Source: Rosettibacter sp964572725 (GTDB lineage Bacteria > Bacteroidota > Ignavibacteria > Ignavibacteriales > Melioribacteraceae). Taken from it: a stretch of DNA of 31,254 nt. The position numbers and the translations under genes were made by a program. Below, in pieces: positions 16,078 to 24,951 of this stretch. Position 1 is the stretch's first letter. Each line of letters starts with the position of its first letter. A model generated the notes under the pieces. It was not told where the DNA came from, did no database searches, and saw nothing but the letters and a program-made list of their open reading frames with translations. The stretch spans positions 1 through 31,254 of the forward strand of contig CAZNFW010000031.1 in the NCBI GenBank assembly GCA_964572725.1, written 5' to 3'.

Positions 16078-18174
16078 TTATTCTGCTTCTTCTTCTTTTT
16101 GTTTTTGATATTCTTCGATAATCTTTGCTTCTATTTCTTTTGGAACTTCTTCATAATGAGAAAAGCTCATCGTAAACATTCCTCTACCGGAAGTTAAGCT
16201 TCTTAATTGCGTAGAATATTTATGTAATTCTGCAAGAGGAATTTTTGCTTTGATTATCTGAAACGGGCTTTCCGAATCCATTCCAAGAATTTTTCCGCGT
16301 CTGCTTGATATATCACCCATTACATCGCCCATAAATTCTTCTGGAATTTTAACAGTCACATCATATATAGGTTCAAGTATAACAGGCTTTGCTTCTAGGA
16401 ATCCTTTTTTGAATGCCTGTGAAGCTGCAATTTTAAATGAAACTTCATCTGAATCAACTGGATGATATGTTCCATCAAAAAGAGTTACTTTAACATCAAC
16501 AACTTTGCTTCCAGTTAGAATTCCTTTAGACATTATTTCTCTTAAACCTTTTTCAACAGCAGGAACAAATCTTCCTGGAACAACGCCTCCAACAATTGCA
16601 TCAACAAATTCAAATCCTGCGCCTCTTGGAAGTGGTTCTAATTTTAAATGAACATGACCATATTGACCGCGTCCGCCAGACTGTTTTTTATGTTTATATT
16701 CTGCGTCCTCGCATACACCTTTAATAGTTTCGCGATAAGGAATTCTTGGTTCCACTAAATCAACATCAACACCGTAACGGTCTTTTAATAATTTTATTGC
16801 AAGATTTAACTGAAGTTCACCCTGTCCAGAGATTACTGTTTGAGAAATCTCAGGGTCATACTTGGCAGAAAGTGTAGGCTCTTCTTCGTGAGCTGTGTGA
16901 AGTGCTGCAGAAATTTTATCTTCATCACCTTTTGCTCTGGGCTTAACAGCAAAACGAATCACAGGTTCTGGATAAACAATTTCAGGTAAAACAACAGTAA
17001 AGTTTTTTGAACATAGTGTATCACCAGTGTGACTATCTTTTAATTTTACAACTGCACCAATATCTCCTGCTGAAAGTTTGCTCACTTCTGTTCTGTTTCT
17101 GCCATTAAGAATAAATAATTGTCCCAATCTTTCAACTTTATCTTTGTGTGTATTTATCAAATCAATTCCGGGAGTAAGTGTACCTGAATAAACTTTAAAT
17201 ATAGAAAGTTCACCAACATGCTGTTCTGAAAGCGATTTGAAAATAAACAATACTGGTTCACCATTCGGGTCACAATTTATTTTTACTTTTGTGCCGCCAT
17301 CTTTCATTAAAGCTTCAATTGGTTCTCTTTCATTTGGAGCAGGGAAATAATTAGCAATGAAATCCAGAAATGTATTGGCGCCAACACCTTTTGTAGCTGC
17401 AAATGGGAAAACAGGAATAAATCCACGATTAATTATTGCAGCTTTTAATCCTTTTTTTAAAACTTCTTCGCTGAGTGTACCTTCCTCAAAAAATTTATTC
17501 ATTAGTTCTTCATCGGATTCTGCAACTTTCTCAATTAATTCTTCTCTCAATTTTTCAGCTTTTTCTTTCAATTCATCTGGAACATCTGATTCGCTAATTT
17601 TTTTAGTACCTGCTGCATCATAAGTAATCATTTTCATTTTAGTTAAATCAATAATGGAATTAAAATTAATTCCTTCTTTAACAGGAAATGCTACCACAGT
17701 AACATCAGGACTCAACCTGTTCTTTGCCATCTGAACAGTATCAAAAAATTTAGAATGTTCATTATCAACTTTATTGATAATAATGGCAGCAGGGAGATTA
17801 TATTTTTTTACATAATCCCATGTTAATTCTGTGCCTACTTCTATTCCTTCGGCACTTTTAATAACAGAAACTGCTACATCAGATACATACAAACTAGATA
17901 TAACCTGTCCAATAAAATCAGGGAAACCCGGAGTATCGATTAAATTAATTTTTGTGTTATTCCATTCCATATTAAGTGCGGAAGCTGCAATTGAAATTTG
18001 TCTTTCAATTTCATTCTGATTAAAGTCGGAAGTTGTGTTTCCTTCTTCAATTTTACCAATTCTGTTTATTTGTCCTGTTGTAAACAACAACAGTTCAGAA
18101 ATTGAAGTTTTACCGCTTCCGCCGTGACCTATTAATGCTAAGTTTCTAATAGCTTCTGGATTGAACTCTTTCAA
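16078..18174 (-). CDS. EF-G-like translational GTPase (divergent, FusA2 type)
   Basis: This 698-residue protein has all EF-G domains but divergent GTPase motifs. The P-loop is GHGGSGKTS at 16-24 instead of AHIDAGKTT. Switch 1 reads NEIERQISI. G3 is DTPGFPDF at 80-87, so the catalytic histidine of DTPGHVDF is Phe84. NKVD is at 134-137. Such proteins form a separate branch beside true EF-G and may act on ribosomes in recycling or stress; the role is not established here. The start is TTG with AAGGAG eight bases upstream. The second half retains the EF-G domain IV/V features (GGRGQYGHV, GGVVPGRFVPAVEKG). A true fusA would be elsewhere. Confidence 0.93.
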   Translation of the reverse strand: MKEFNPEAIRNLALIGHGGSGKTSISELLLFTTGQINRIGKIEEGNTTSDFNQNEIERQISIAASALNMEWNNTKINLIDTPGFPDFIGQVISSLYVSDVAVSVIKSAEGIEVGTELTWDYVKKYNLPAAIIINKVDNEHSKFFDTVQMAKNRLSPDVTVVAFPVKEGINFNSIIDLTKMKMITYDAAGTKKISESDVPDELKEKAEKLREELIEKVAESDEELMNKFFEEGTLSEEVLKKGLKAAIINRGFIPVFPFAATKGVGANTFLDFIANYFPAPNEREPIEALMKDGGTKVKINCDPNGEPVLFIFKSLSEQHVGELSIFKVYSGTLTPGIDLINTHKDKVERLGQLFILNGRNRTEVSKLSAGDIGAVVKLKDSHTGDTLCSKNFTVVLPEIVYPEPVIRFAVKPRAKGDEDKISAALHTAHEEEPTLSAKYDPEISQTVISGQGELQLNLAIKLLKDRYGVDVDLVEPRIPYRETIKGVCEDAEYKHKKQSGGRGQYGHVHLKLEPLPRGAGFEFVDAIVGGVVPGRFVPAVEKGLREIMSKGILTGSKVVDVKVTLFDGTYHPVDSDEVSFKIAASQAFKKGFLEAKPVILEPIYDVTVKIPEEFMGDVMGDISSRRGKILGMDSESPFQIIKAKIPLAELHKYSTQLRSLTSGRGMFTMSFSHYEEVPKEIEAKIIEEYQKQKEEEAE

Positions 18175-18203
18175 GACTGTATCTCCTTACTTTAGAACTA
18201 TGT

Positions 18204-18587
18204 TTATTTTTTCTTAAATGTTTGCCAAAATGCAGATATGCCTTTTACAAAAGCACGCAGATTTTTGATTAAATCCTTTGCAGGATTATCATCACTTTGA
18301 AATGTTTTCAGCGAAGTGAAGTTCGCAATTTTTTCTTTTACTCTTTTTATTGAACTATCAACTTCGTCCCAATAATCTTCAATTCCATTAACAACTTTTG
18401 AAGCACGATTTGAAACATCGTTCAAATTATCCAAAATAGGTAAAGCCTTTTCAACAAGATTATGAATATCTTTTCTTATAGTTTCTGCTTCCTGCAGTAA
18501 AGTTTTAAGTGTAAAAATTAAATAAATACAAAGACCTGAAGCAGTAAGAATTAGAATTGCTAAAAGAATATCAATAAAAGTAGTCAT
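18204..18587 (-). CDS. hypothetical single-pass membrane protein (DUF948-like)
   Basis: A 127-residue protein with one N-terminal membrane segment (about 5-28) and a polar helical region (about 29-90) rich in heptad-like hydrophobic spacing. A basic tail ends WQTFKKK. It resembles DUF948-type proteins that occur next to YtxH genes in Firmicutes and other groups; I am not sure of the family. It lies three bases after the YtxH gene, so the pair is co-transcribed and probably acts at the membrane together. Confidence 0.8.
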   Translation of the reverse strand: MTTFIDILLAILILTASGLCIYLIFTLKTLLQEAETIRKDIHNLVEKALPILDNLNDVSNRASKVVNGIEDYWDEVDSSIKRVKEKIANFTSLKTFQSDDNPAKDLIKNLRAFVKGISAFWQTFKKK

Positions 18588-18590
18588 CTA

Positions 18591-19010
18591 TCAAGCTTCT
18601 TTTTCTGTCTTATATGCTTCAACTCCTGCCTTGATTGCAGATTTTAGTCTGTCACCTTCCTTTTCAACTTTTTCTTTGGCAGATTGTACTGTGCTTCCAG
18701 CTTTATCTTTTGCCTCGCTTAAAATTTTTTCTGCTTCACTTAAAAGAGCATCTACTTTTTCTTTAGCTTCTGCAACCAATCGCTCAGATTTTTTTTTACC
18801 TTCATTAATTAATTGATTGGCTTTTTCCTTTGCAGTTGTTAAATAATTCTCTGCATCTTCCATAAAATCCTGAGATTTCTTTTTAATATCTTCTCTAAGT
18901 TCTTTCCCAGATTTTGGGGCAAAAAGCAATGCTATGATTGAACCTACTGCAGCTCCAGTTAAAAATCCAATTAATAATCCTTTTCCCATTCCATTATCTT
19001 CATTAGCCAT
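18591..19010 (-). CDS. YtxH-domain membrane protein with long charged coiled coil
   Basis: This 139-residue protein begins with a glycine-rich membrane segment (GLLIGFLTGAAVGSIIALLF) followed by APKSGKELRE, the YtxH hallmark. The rest, about 100 residues, is a Lys/Glu/Ala-rich amphipathic helix resembling LEA-type or apolipoprotein-like repeats. In other bacteria such genes belong to general stress regulons, but no regulator is seen here. The ATG is preceded by GGGAGGTTACA. It starts a two-gene unit diverging from the epimerase gene. Confidence 0.9.
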   Translation of the reverse strand: MANEDNGMGKGLLIGFLTGAAVGSIIALLFAPKSGKELREDIKKKSQDFMEDAENYLTTAKEKANQLINEGKKKSERLVAEAKEKVDALLSEAEKILSEAKDKAGSTVQSAKEKVEKEGDRLKSAIKAGVEAYKTEKEA

Positions 19011-19044
19011 TGTAACCTCCCTTTTCTAAGTTTTATATGCTGCC

Positions 19045-19073
19045 AAAATAATAAGCATAGCCTCTAAAATCAA
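19045..19073 (-). promoter_or_regulatory. putative promoter of the ytxH-type operon
   Basis: On the minus strand TTGATT (19073-19068) and TATTTT (19050-19045) are separated by 17 bases. The start of transcription would fall about 27 bases before the AUG, leaving room for the GGGAGG ribosome site. This is an unverified match to a sigma70-like pattern in AT-rich sequence. Confidence 0.4.
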
Positions 19074-19203
19074 GCTCTGAAAATTTGAACAATTGTATTT
19101 CTTTTTATTTATTATAAACCAAATTAAAATATCATGCCATTAATTTTTCTTTTATTAAATTAACAAAAAACATTTTGAACAAATAGAATATTACAATATC
19201 ATT

Positions 19204-20244
19204 ATGCGTTACTTAATTACTGGTGGAGCTGGTTTTCTTGGAATTAATTTAATAAGATTTTTATTGAACAAGAACGAAAATGATATCATCTCCATTGACA
19301 TTTCTGATTTCAATTATGATGATGTTAAATCAAAAATAAAAATAATTAAAGGGGATATTAGAAATTCAAGTTTGATAGAAGATATAATGAAAGATGTGGA
19401 TATAGTAATTCACACTGCTGCTGCATTGCCACTTTACACCAGAGATGAAATTTTTTCGATTGATGTTGAAGGTACCAAAAATTTATTGAATTATGCTGAA
19501 AAAAATAAAATCAAAAAATTTATTCATATATCATCAACTGCGGTTTATGGAATTCCAGACCATCACCCAATTTATGAAGACGATAAGCTTGATGGCGTTG
19601 GAGATTATGGAAATGCCAAGATTGAAGCTGAGAATGTTTGTTTAGAATTTCGAAATAGAGGTATGTGTATTACAATATTAAGACCCAAAACTTTTATAGG
19701 TCCTGAAAGACTTGGTGTGTTTGCTCTTTTATACGAATGGGCAAGCGAAGGGAAAAATTTCCCCATCATTGGTAATGGAAAAAATAAATATCAATTACTC
19801 GATGTAGAAGATTTATGCGATGCAATCTATAAATGCTGCATTCTTCCTGAAAAAATTGTAAATGATACTTTTAATATTGGTGCAAAAAATTTTCAAACAA
19901 TTAAAGAAGATTTTCAGGCTGTCCTTGATTATGCTAATTTTGGCAGGAAGGTAGTAACACTTCCAGCTTTACCTGCAGTTTTTTTGCTAAGAATATTTGA
20001 AAAATTTAATATATCCCCGCTGTACAGATGGATTTATGAAACTATAAATCGCAATTCATATGTTTCAATAGAAAAAGCAGAGAAAATTTTACAATTTCAC
20101 CCAAAATATTCTAACAAAGATGCTCTTATTAGAAATTTTCAGTGGTACTTGAACAACTTAGAAATTATAAGAAATAAGAAAGGGATAAATCACACCAGTG
20201 CATGGGAACAAGGAATATTAAAATTTACAAAACATTTTTTTTAG
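19204..20244 (+). CDS. NAD-dependent epimerase/dehydratase (extended SDR)
   Basis: A 346-residue extended short-chain dehydrogenase. It has the Rossmann motif GGAGFLG at 7-13, an acidic residue at 31 (SIDISD) that fits NAD over NADP, Ser111/Thr112 in HISSTAVYG, and the catalytic YxxxK at Tyr135/Lys139. Such enzymes act on nucleotide sugars or steroid-like substrates; which one is not readable. The C-terminal part holds a hydrophobic ALPAVFLLRIFEKF segment. No clear ribosome binding site precedes the ATG; a TTAACA-18-TAGAAT pair (19161-19189) could be a promoter with a very short leader. The downstream DHS-like gene starts 78 bases later. Confidence 0.88.
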   Translation: MRYLITGGAGFLGINLIRFLLNKNENDIISIDISDFNYDDVKSKIKIIKGDIRNSSLIEDIMKDVDIVIHTAAALPLYTRDEIFSIDVEGTKNLLNYAEKNKIKKFIHISSTAVYGIPDHHPIYEDDKLDGVGDYGNAKIEAENVCLEFRNRGMCITILRPKTFIGPERLGVFALLYEWASEGKNFPIIGNGKNKYQLLDVEDLCDAIYKCCILPEKIVNDTFNIGAKNFQTIKEDFQAVLDYANFGRKVVTLPALPAVFLLRIFEKFNISPLYRWIYETINRNSYVSIEKAEKILQFHPKYSNKDALIRNFQWYLNNLEIIRNKKGINHTSAWEQGILKFTKHFF

Positions 20245-20322
20245 CAATATTTCATTTACTCGTATAATTGTCAGAGGATTAATTATATTTGCAATCAAAG
20301 ATTAATTAATAAAGGGAAAAAT

Positions 20323-21369
20323 ATGGCAGCAAAGAAAGATTATCTTCAAAAAATAATTAAGCATATAGACATTAAAGAACATAATGTAGTAAAATTAGTT
20401 GATGCAATGGAGCATATGGCTTTCAGTGCAAGAGATTTAAATCGTGCAGCAAGAATTTATGACATGATGTTAAGAGATAATGACTGCACAGTAATTCTCA
20501 CATTGGCAGGAAGTCTCTTTAGTGCTGGACTAAAAAAAGTTGTTTATGATTTAGTATCAAATAATATGGTAGATGTTATTGTTTCAACCGGAGCAATTAT
20601 GGTAGATCAGGATTTCTTCGAGGCTCTTGGCTTTAAGCATTATATAGGAAGTCCTTTTGTAGATGATAATGAACTCAGAGAATTACATATCGATAGAATT
20701 TATGATACTTTTATTGATGAAGATGAATTAAGGATTTGCGATGAAACAACAGCTAAAATATTTGACAGTCTTGAACCAAAACCTTATTCATCAAGAGAAT
20801 TACTCTGGCATTTCGGAAAATATCTTGATGAAAACGGAGGTCCTAAAGTTGATGATTCTGTAATTTATGCAGCTTACAAAAATAATGTTCCTATTTTTGT
20901 TCCAGCATTTTCAGATTGTTCTGCAGGATTTGGGATTGTTATGCACCAGCACAATAATCCAGAAAAACATGTTTCTTTTGATTCTGGAAAAGATTTTTAT
21001 GAATTAACTCAAATAAAACTTCACAGCAAAGAAACTGGAATATTCATGATTGGAGGTGGTGTTCCAAAAAATTTCACTCAAGATATTGTTGTAGCTGCAG
21101 ATATCTTAAAAGAAAACGCACCGATGCATAAATATGCAATTCAAATTACAGTAGCAGATGTTCGAGACGGTGCACTATCAAGTTCAACATTAAAAGAAGC
21201 AAGTTCGTGGGGTAAAGTTGAAACTACTTATGAACAAATGGTTTATTCAGAAGCTACTTTAGCAATGCCTTTAATTGCGGGATATGCATACCATAAAGGT
21301 GCGTGGAAAAACAGAGCTAAAAGAGAACTTCAAAAATTATTCTTACAAAAAGAAGTAATTGTAAAATAA
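20323..21369 (+). CDS. deoxyhypusine-synthase-family protein (bacterial, polyamine enzyme)
   Basis: A 348-residue member of the family that moves the aminobutyl group of spermidine using NAD. The Lys that forms the enzyme intermediate is kept as Lys298 in SSWGKV, with Trp296 and Glu292, and the NAD region IVSTGA (86-91) is present. Other pocket positions differ from the eukaryotic enzyme: the Lys-His after the GGG is Lys249-Asn250 (GGGVPKNF), and an Asp of the DGSDSG region is Leu285. Bacteria have EF-P, not eIF5A, so protein hypusination is unlikely. A small-molecule polyamine transfer, such as homospermidine formation, is the more likely role. AAAGGGAAAA precedes the ATG. Confidence 0.93.
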   Translation: MAAKKDYLQKIIKHIDIKEHNVVKLVDAMEHMAFSARDLNRAARIYDMMLRDNDCTVILTLAGSLFSAGLKKVVYDLVSNNMVDVIVSTGAIMVDQDFFEALGFKHYIGSPFVDDNELRELHIDRIYDTFIDEDELRICDETTAKIFDSLEPKPYSSRELLWHFGKYLDENGGPKVDDSVIYAAYKNNVPIFVPAFSDCSAGFGIVMHQHNNPEKHVSFDSGKDFYELTQIKLHSKETGIFMIGGGVPKNFTQDIVVAADILKENAPMHKYAIQITVADVRDGALSSSTLKEASSWGKVETTYEQMVYSEATLAMPLIAGYAYHKGAWKNRAKRELQKLFLQKEVIVK

Positions 21370-21375
21370 AATAAA

Positions 21376-21463
21376 GGCTGTCTAAAAAGTAATTTCATAA
21401 TAAATCAGGTAATAAATTTTAGCAGTTCAATTTCTTCAAAAAAATTTTACTTTTTAGACAGCC
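21376..21463. mobile_element. 88-bp element with perfect 17-bp terminal inverted repeats (MITE-like)
   Basis: GGCTGTCTAAAAAGTAA at 21376-21392 and its exact complement at 21447-21463 enclose 54 AT-rich bases. The element has no coding capacity and fills most of the convergent gap between the DHS-like gene and mdh. A one-mismatch copy of its right end is at 11-26. No clear target-site duplication is visible. It could also serve as a bidirectional terminator for both genes; the two readings are not exclusive. Confidence 0.6.
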
Positions 21464-21472
21464 GAATTTTAA

Positions 21473-22438
21473 TTAAAAACCTAATCTCTCCATATCAGCT
21501 ACCAAAGATTTAACTGCATTAACAGAATTATTTAATAATGCAGTTTCTTCCTCATTTAAAGATAATTCAATTACCTTCTCAACTCCATTTTTACCTAAAA
21601 CTGCCGGTACACCAACATAGTATCCGCTAATTCCATATTCTCCATTTAAATATGCGCAGGTTGGCAATACTCTGTTTTCGTTATTTAAAATTGATTTTGC
21701 CATTGCAGTTGCAGCAGCTGCTGGTGAATAAAATGCTGAGCCAGTTTTAAGTAATTTAACTATTTCACCTCCAGCCATTTTAGTTCTTTGCACAATTGCA
21801 TCCATAACTTCTTTTGCTTTTTGAGCATTATTATACTTTCTTTCAAGCAGTTCCATAACTGGAATACCATTAACATTTGCATATCTAACAAGAGGAACCA
21901 TAGTATCACCATGACCTCCAAGAACAATCGCATTAACATTTTTTACTGATACACCTAATTCCCATGCAATAAAAGTTGCAAAGCGTGAAGAATCAAGTAC
22001 TCCTGATTGTCCCATAACGCGATAAGTTGGGAAGCCGCTAATTTTCTGAAATAGTGTAACCATTGCATCAAGTGGATTTGAAATAACAATAACAATTGAA
22101 TTGGGGGCATAAGTTTTAACATTCTCTGCTACAGTTTTCATAATATTTGCATTTGTAACAAGTAAATCGTCTCTGCTCATCCCGGGTTTACGCGGTAATC
22201 CTGCTGTGATAATCACTAAATCTGCACCTTCAATATCCTTGTAATCATTTGTGCCTTTTACAGAAACATCAAACAAATCAACTCCAGCAGCTTCAGCTAT
22301 ATCAAGAGCTTTCCCCTGCGGCAAATCTTCAACAATATCATAAAGGATTACATCACCCAATTCTTTTTGTGCAATAAGTTGAGTTAAAACACCACCAATT
22401 TGCCCCCCTCCGATTAGAGCAATTTTTTTTCTTGCCAT
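21473..22438 (-). CDS. mdh: malate dehydrogenase (LDH-like type)
   Basis: This enzyme interconverts malate and oxaloacetate with NAD in the citric acid cycle. It has 321 residues. The Rossmann motif is GGGQIGG at 10-16, with Asp34 favouring NAD. Arg83 and Arg89 in PRKPGMSRDD mark malate rather than lactate specificity. Asn121, Asp149, Arg152 and catalytic His176 (GGHGDTMVP) complete the site. The tetrameric LDH-like form is usual in Chlorobi-type bacteria. ATGAGGTAAAAA precedes the ATG. It is convergent with the DHS-like gene across the inverted-repeat element. Confidence 0.97.
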   Translation of the reverse strand: MARKKIALIGGGQIGGVLTQLIAQKELGDVILYDIVEDLPQGKALDIAEAAGVDLFDVSVKGTNDYKDIEGADLVIITAGLPRKPGMSRDDLLVTNANIMKTVAENVKTYAPNSIVIVISNPLDAMVTLFQKISGFPTYRVMGQSGVLDSSRFATFIAWELGVSVKNVNAIVLGGHGDTMVPLVRYANVNGIPVMELLERKYNNAQKAKEVMDAIVQRTKMAGGEIVKLLKTGSAFYSPAAAATAMAKSILNNENRVLPTCAYLNGEYGISGYYVGVPAVLGKNGVEKVIELSLNEEETALLNNSVNAVKSLVADMERLGF

Positions 22439-22528
22439 TTTTTACCTCATATTAAAATTAGATTTTCAGATAAAATATATATAAATAAATTAGAATTTCA
22501 CAATTAATAATTTTTTTGCTGAATGAAT

Positions 22529-22942
22529 CTATTTCAAGGTCAAAACCAAAACTGTTTCTGTTCCCTCTTCAGAAAATCTATAATACAAATCATCAAGAAA
22601 TGATTTCATTATGTGTATCCCTCTGCCGCTGTCTTTAAGTATATTTTCTTCTTTTGTCGGGTCTGGAACTGAATTTAAATCAAATCCCTTTCCTTCATCT
22701 TTTATTCTGATTACCATTTTTGAATCATTCACTTCAACTGTAATTTTTATTTTTTTATTCGGATCACATTTATTTCCATGAATAATACTGTTTGAAAGAG
22801 CTTCCGAAAATGATAAAGATAGATTATTAAATTTTTCTGGATTCATTCCTGATTTTTTTGCTATATCAATTACAAATTCATCCAGAGTTGGAACTATTTC
22901 AGGATTGCTTTCAATTTCTTTGTAATATGTTTTAATCGACAA
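22529..22942 (-). CDS. RsbW-type anti-sigma/ATP-binding regulatory protein
   Basis: A 137-residue single-domain HATPase of the RsbW/SpoIIAB kind. The N-box has Glu47 and Asn51 (EALSNSIIHGN), the G1 motif is DEGKGFD (82-88) and the G2 region is SGRGIHIMKS (105-114). Relatives phosphorylate an anti-sigma antagonist or bind a sigma factor; no partner STAS protein, PP2C phosphatase or sigma gene is nearby. The start is TTG with AGGAG eight bases upstream. It lies 90 bases upstream of mdh. Confidence 0.9.
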   Translation of the reverse strand: MSIKTYYKEIESNPEIVPTLDEFVIDIAKKSGMNPEKFNNLSLSFSEALSNSIIHGNKCDPNKKIKITVEVNDSKMVIRIKDEGKGFDLNSVPDPTKEENILKDSGRGIHIMKSFLDDLYYRFSEEGTETVLVLTLK

Positions 22943-22999
22943 TCTTATATCTCCTAAATCTGAGCAAAAATATAATGAGTTATTGTTTATAGCAAATTA

Positions 23000-24937
23000 T
23001 TAAAAATTGTATGACAATCTCATATTAAAATTTGCCATTTCTCTTTTGTTCTGGTTTTCGGTTCTAATAAATTCGTACCATCCATACAAACGAAAGTAAA
23101 TATTGCCTGATATATCATAATTAATTTCTAAAACCGGTCCTATGCTAAAGTAATCGGATAATTTATTTTTCTCCATTCCTTTTTTGAAATTGTAAGTCGA
23201 TAATGAAAAATATCTTAAACCAGGTCCTATACTCAAACTGAAATAATTAAATATTATTTTGGGTTCAATATATTGTTCACTCAAATAACGCAATGGTTTG
23301 CTAGTAAAATTTGACCACTGAAAATCTCCTTGCTCTGATAATTTGATATATCCATTTATCATAAAAAATAAATTTTTCTTTATCATTATCGAAGAAGAAT
23401 CTCGATATATAAACTGCCTGAATGAATAACTTTTGAAATTTGGATTTAATTTTTCATAATCAAACACAGTATAATTAGCAGATACTTCTGCACTGTTTGA
23501 TGTAAAAAAATTCTTAAATTTTATTATCCCGCCAGATGAAAGCCTGATTACTCTTTGAATATTATTATTTGAACTACGCTCAGAAAATATATATACAATT
23601 TTGTTTAAGCTGCCCTCAAGATTCACAAAAGCTTTGAAATAAGAACTAAATTTTTTTTCATACATTATTCTGCCCATGCTCAGTAATTCATCTCTATCAT
23701 CATAATTATCCTGACTTGGTGTATCATATTTTAATTTGCGATGAAAAAGACTTAATGTTAATCTATCGTTTTTACTTATTTCATAAATTGAATTGAAGGC
23801 TATATTAACTGTTTGAGAGGTATTATTTTTTAATGACTCTGATTTTTCTCTTTCATTAAAAATTATTTCACTTATTCCTTCAATTTTTCTTGGCTGATGC
23901 TTTTCTTCTCTTTCCGACATAGAAAATTTTAGAGACAAATTTAGATTATCATATTTGTATTCTGCAGATGAAATTAAATCAAGTCTTAATTCTTTTATTT
24001 TAGAATCAAAAGAACTGCTGGAAATATTTTTCAAACTAATGTACCTCGTATTTCTTTCAATATTTCTTAAATATATTCTTCCCTGTATATCAATATTCAA
24101 GTTAGAATTCTGTGGATTAATTCTAATTTTATCCTGTAATAAATAATTAGTTTCTTCACGACTTTGAATGTTATTTCTTACATTAAATTCATCTGCAGTA
24201 ATTTCATCGGCAGTGAAATAAAAATCTTTTCTTTGATTCGAAAGATATAATGAGATAGTATTATTTAATCCTTCTTCAAATTTATTGTCCAGCTCAATAC
24301 TAAGATATCTCAGCAAATTTTTTCTTGGCGATATATCTTCATTTTGATATTTGATAAAAGAATTAACATTAAAATCTCCAAGAAGAAAATTATTTAATAA
24401 AAATTCAGAGCCATAAATAAATCCTTTATCTTCTTCACCTATTTGATTATTTGAAGATATGCCAAGAAATGGAGTTATTTCAAAATTTTTAATTGGTTTA
24501 TAACTTAAATATAATGAGCTGTGAAGCAAAGAAGTTTTATTAATCGAAACCTGACGATTATCAGAATAAAGATTATTTTTAATAAAAATACCTGCAGTGA
24601 AATTATCTGCAAAATTGTATCGAGTTAATAACCTTAACAGTTGTTCATCTTTTATATTTTTTAAGGCAGTTGAAATAATTGTGGAATTAAAATTTTCACT
24701 TAATCCAACAAAATATTTTGAACCTGCAAGGAAGTATTTAATCTGAGTATTAAATAAATATGTATTAAGCTGTTTATCAACATTATTATTCCATAATTTA
24801 ATTAAATAATTTGAAGCTGATAGTTCTGAGCTATCCTTTTCGACTTGGGAAAAAGCATTAACATAACCAAATAAAAAAATTAAGAGCAGTTTAATACGGA
24901 AATTTAAAATATTTTTTTCTGAAGAAATAAACTTCAT
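23000..24937 (-). CDS. predicted outer-membrane beta-barrel protein, unrecognised
   Basis: A 645-residue secreted protein with an N-terminal signal peptide (about 1-31, KLLLIFLFGYVNAFSQ). The rest shows alternating polar and hydrophobic short strands and many aromatic residues, ending in a terminal Phe (MRLSYNF), typical of outer-membrane barrels. No plug domain, TonB box or named family was recognised. It lies 14 bases downstream of an Fn3 lipoprotein gene, so the two are probably made together and may form a surface or secretion assembly. The ribosome binding site is weak. Confidence 0.75.
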   Translation of the reverse strand: MKFISSEKNILNFRIKLLLIFLFGYVNAFSQVEKDSSELSASNYLIKLWNNNVDKQLNTYLFNTQIKYFLAGSKYFVGLSENFNSTIISTALKNIKDEQLLRLLTRYNFADNFTAGIFIKNNLYSDNRQVSINKTSLLHSSLYLSYKPIKNFEITPFLGISSNNQIGEEDKGFIYGSEFLLNNFLLGDFNVNSFIKYQNEDISPRKNLLRYLSIELDNKFEEGLNNTISLYLSNQRKDFYFTADEITADEFNVRNNIQSREETNYLLQDKIRINPQNSNLNIDIQGRIYLRNIERNTRYISLKNISSSSFDSKIKELRLDLISSAEYKYDNLNLSLKFSMSEREEKHQPRKIEGISEIIFNEREKSESLKNNTSQTVNIAFNSIYEISKNDRLTLSLFHRKLKYDTPSQDNYDDRDELLSMGRIMYEKKFSSYFKAFVNLEGSLNKIVYIFSERSSNNNIQRVIRLSSGGIIKFKNFFTSNSAEVSANYTVFDYEKLNPNFKSYSFRQFIYRDSSSIMIKKNLFFMINGYIKLSEQGDFQWSNFTSKPLRYLSEQYIEPKIIFNYFSLSIGPGLRYFSLSTYNFKKGMEKNKLSDYFSIGPVLEINYDISGNIYFRLYGWYEFIRTENQNKREMANFNMRLSYNF

Positions 24938-24951
24938 TTAAGTAATAAAAT

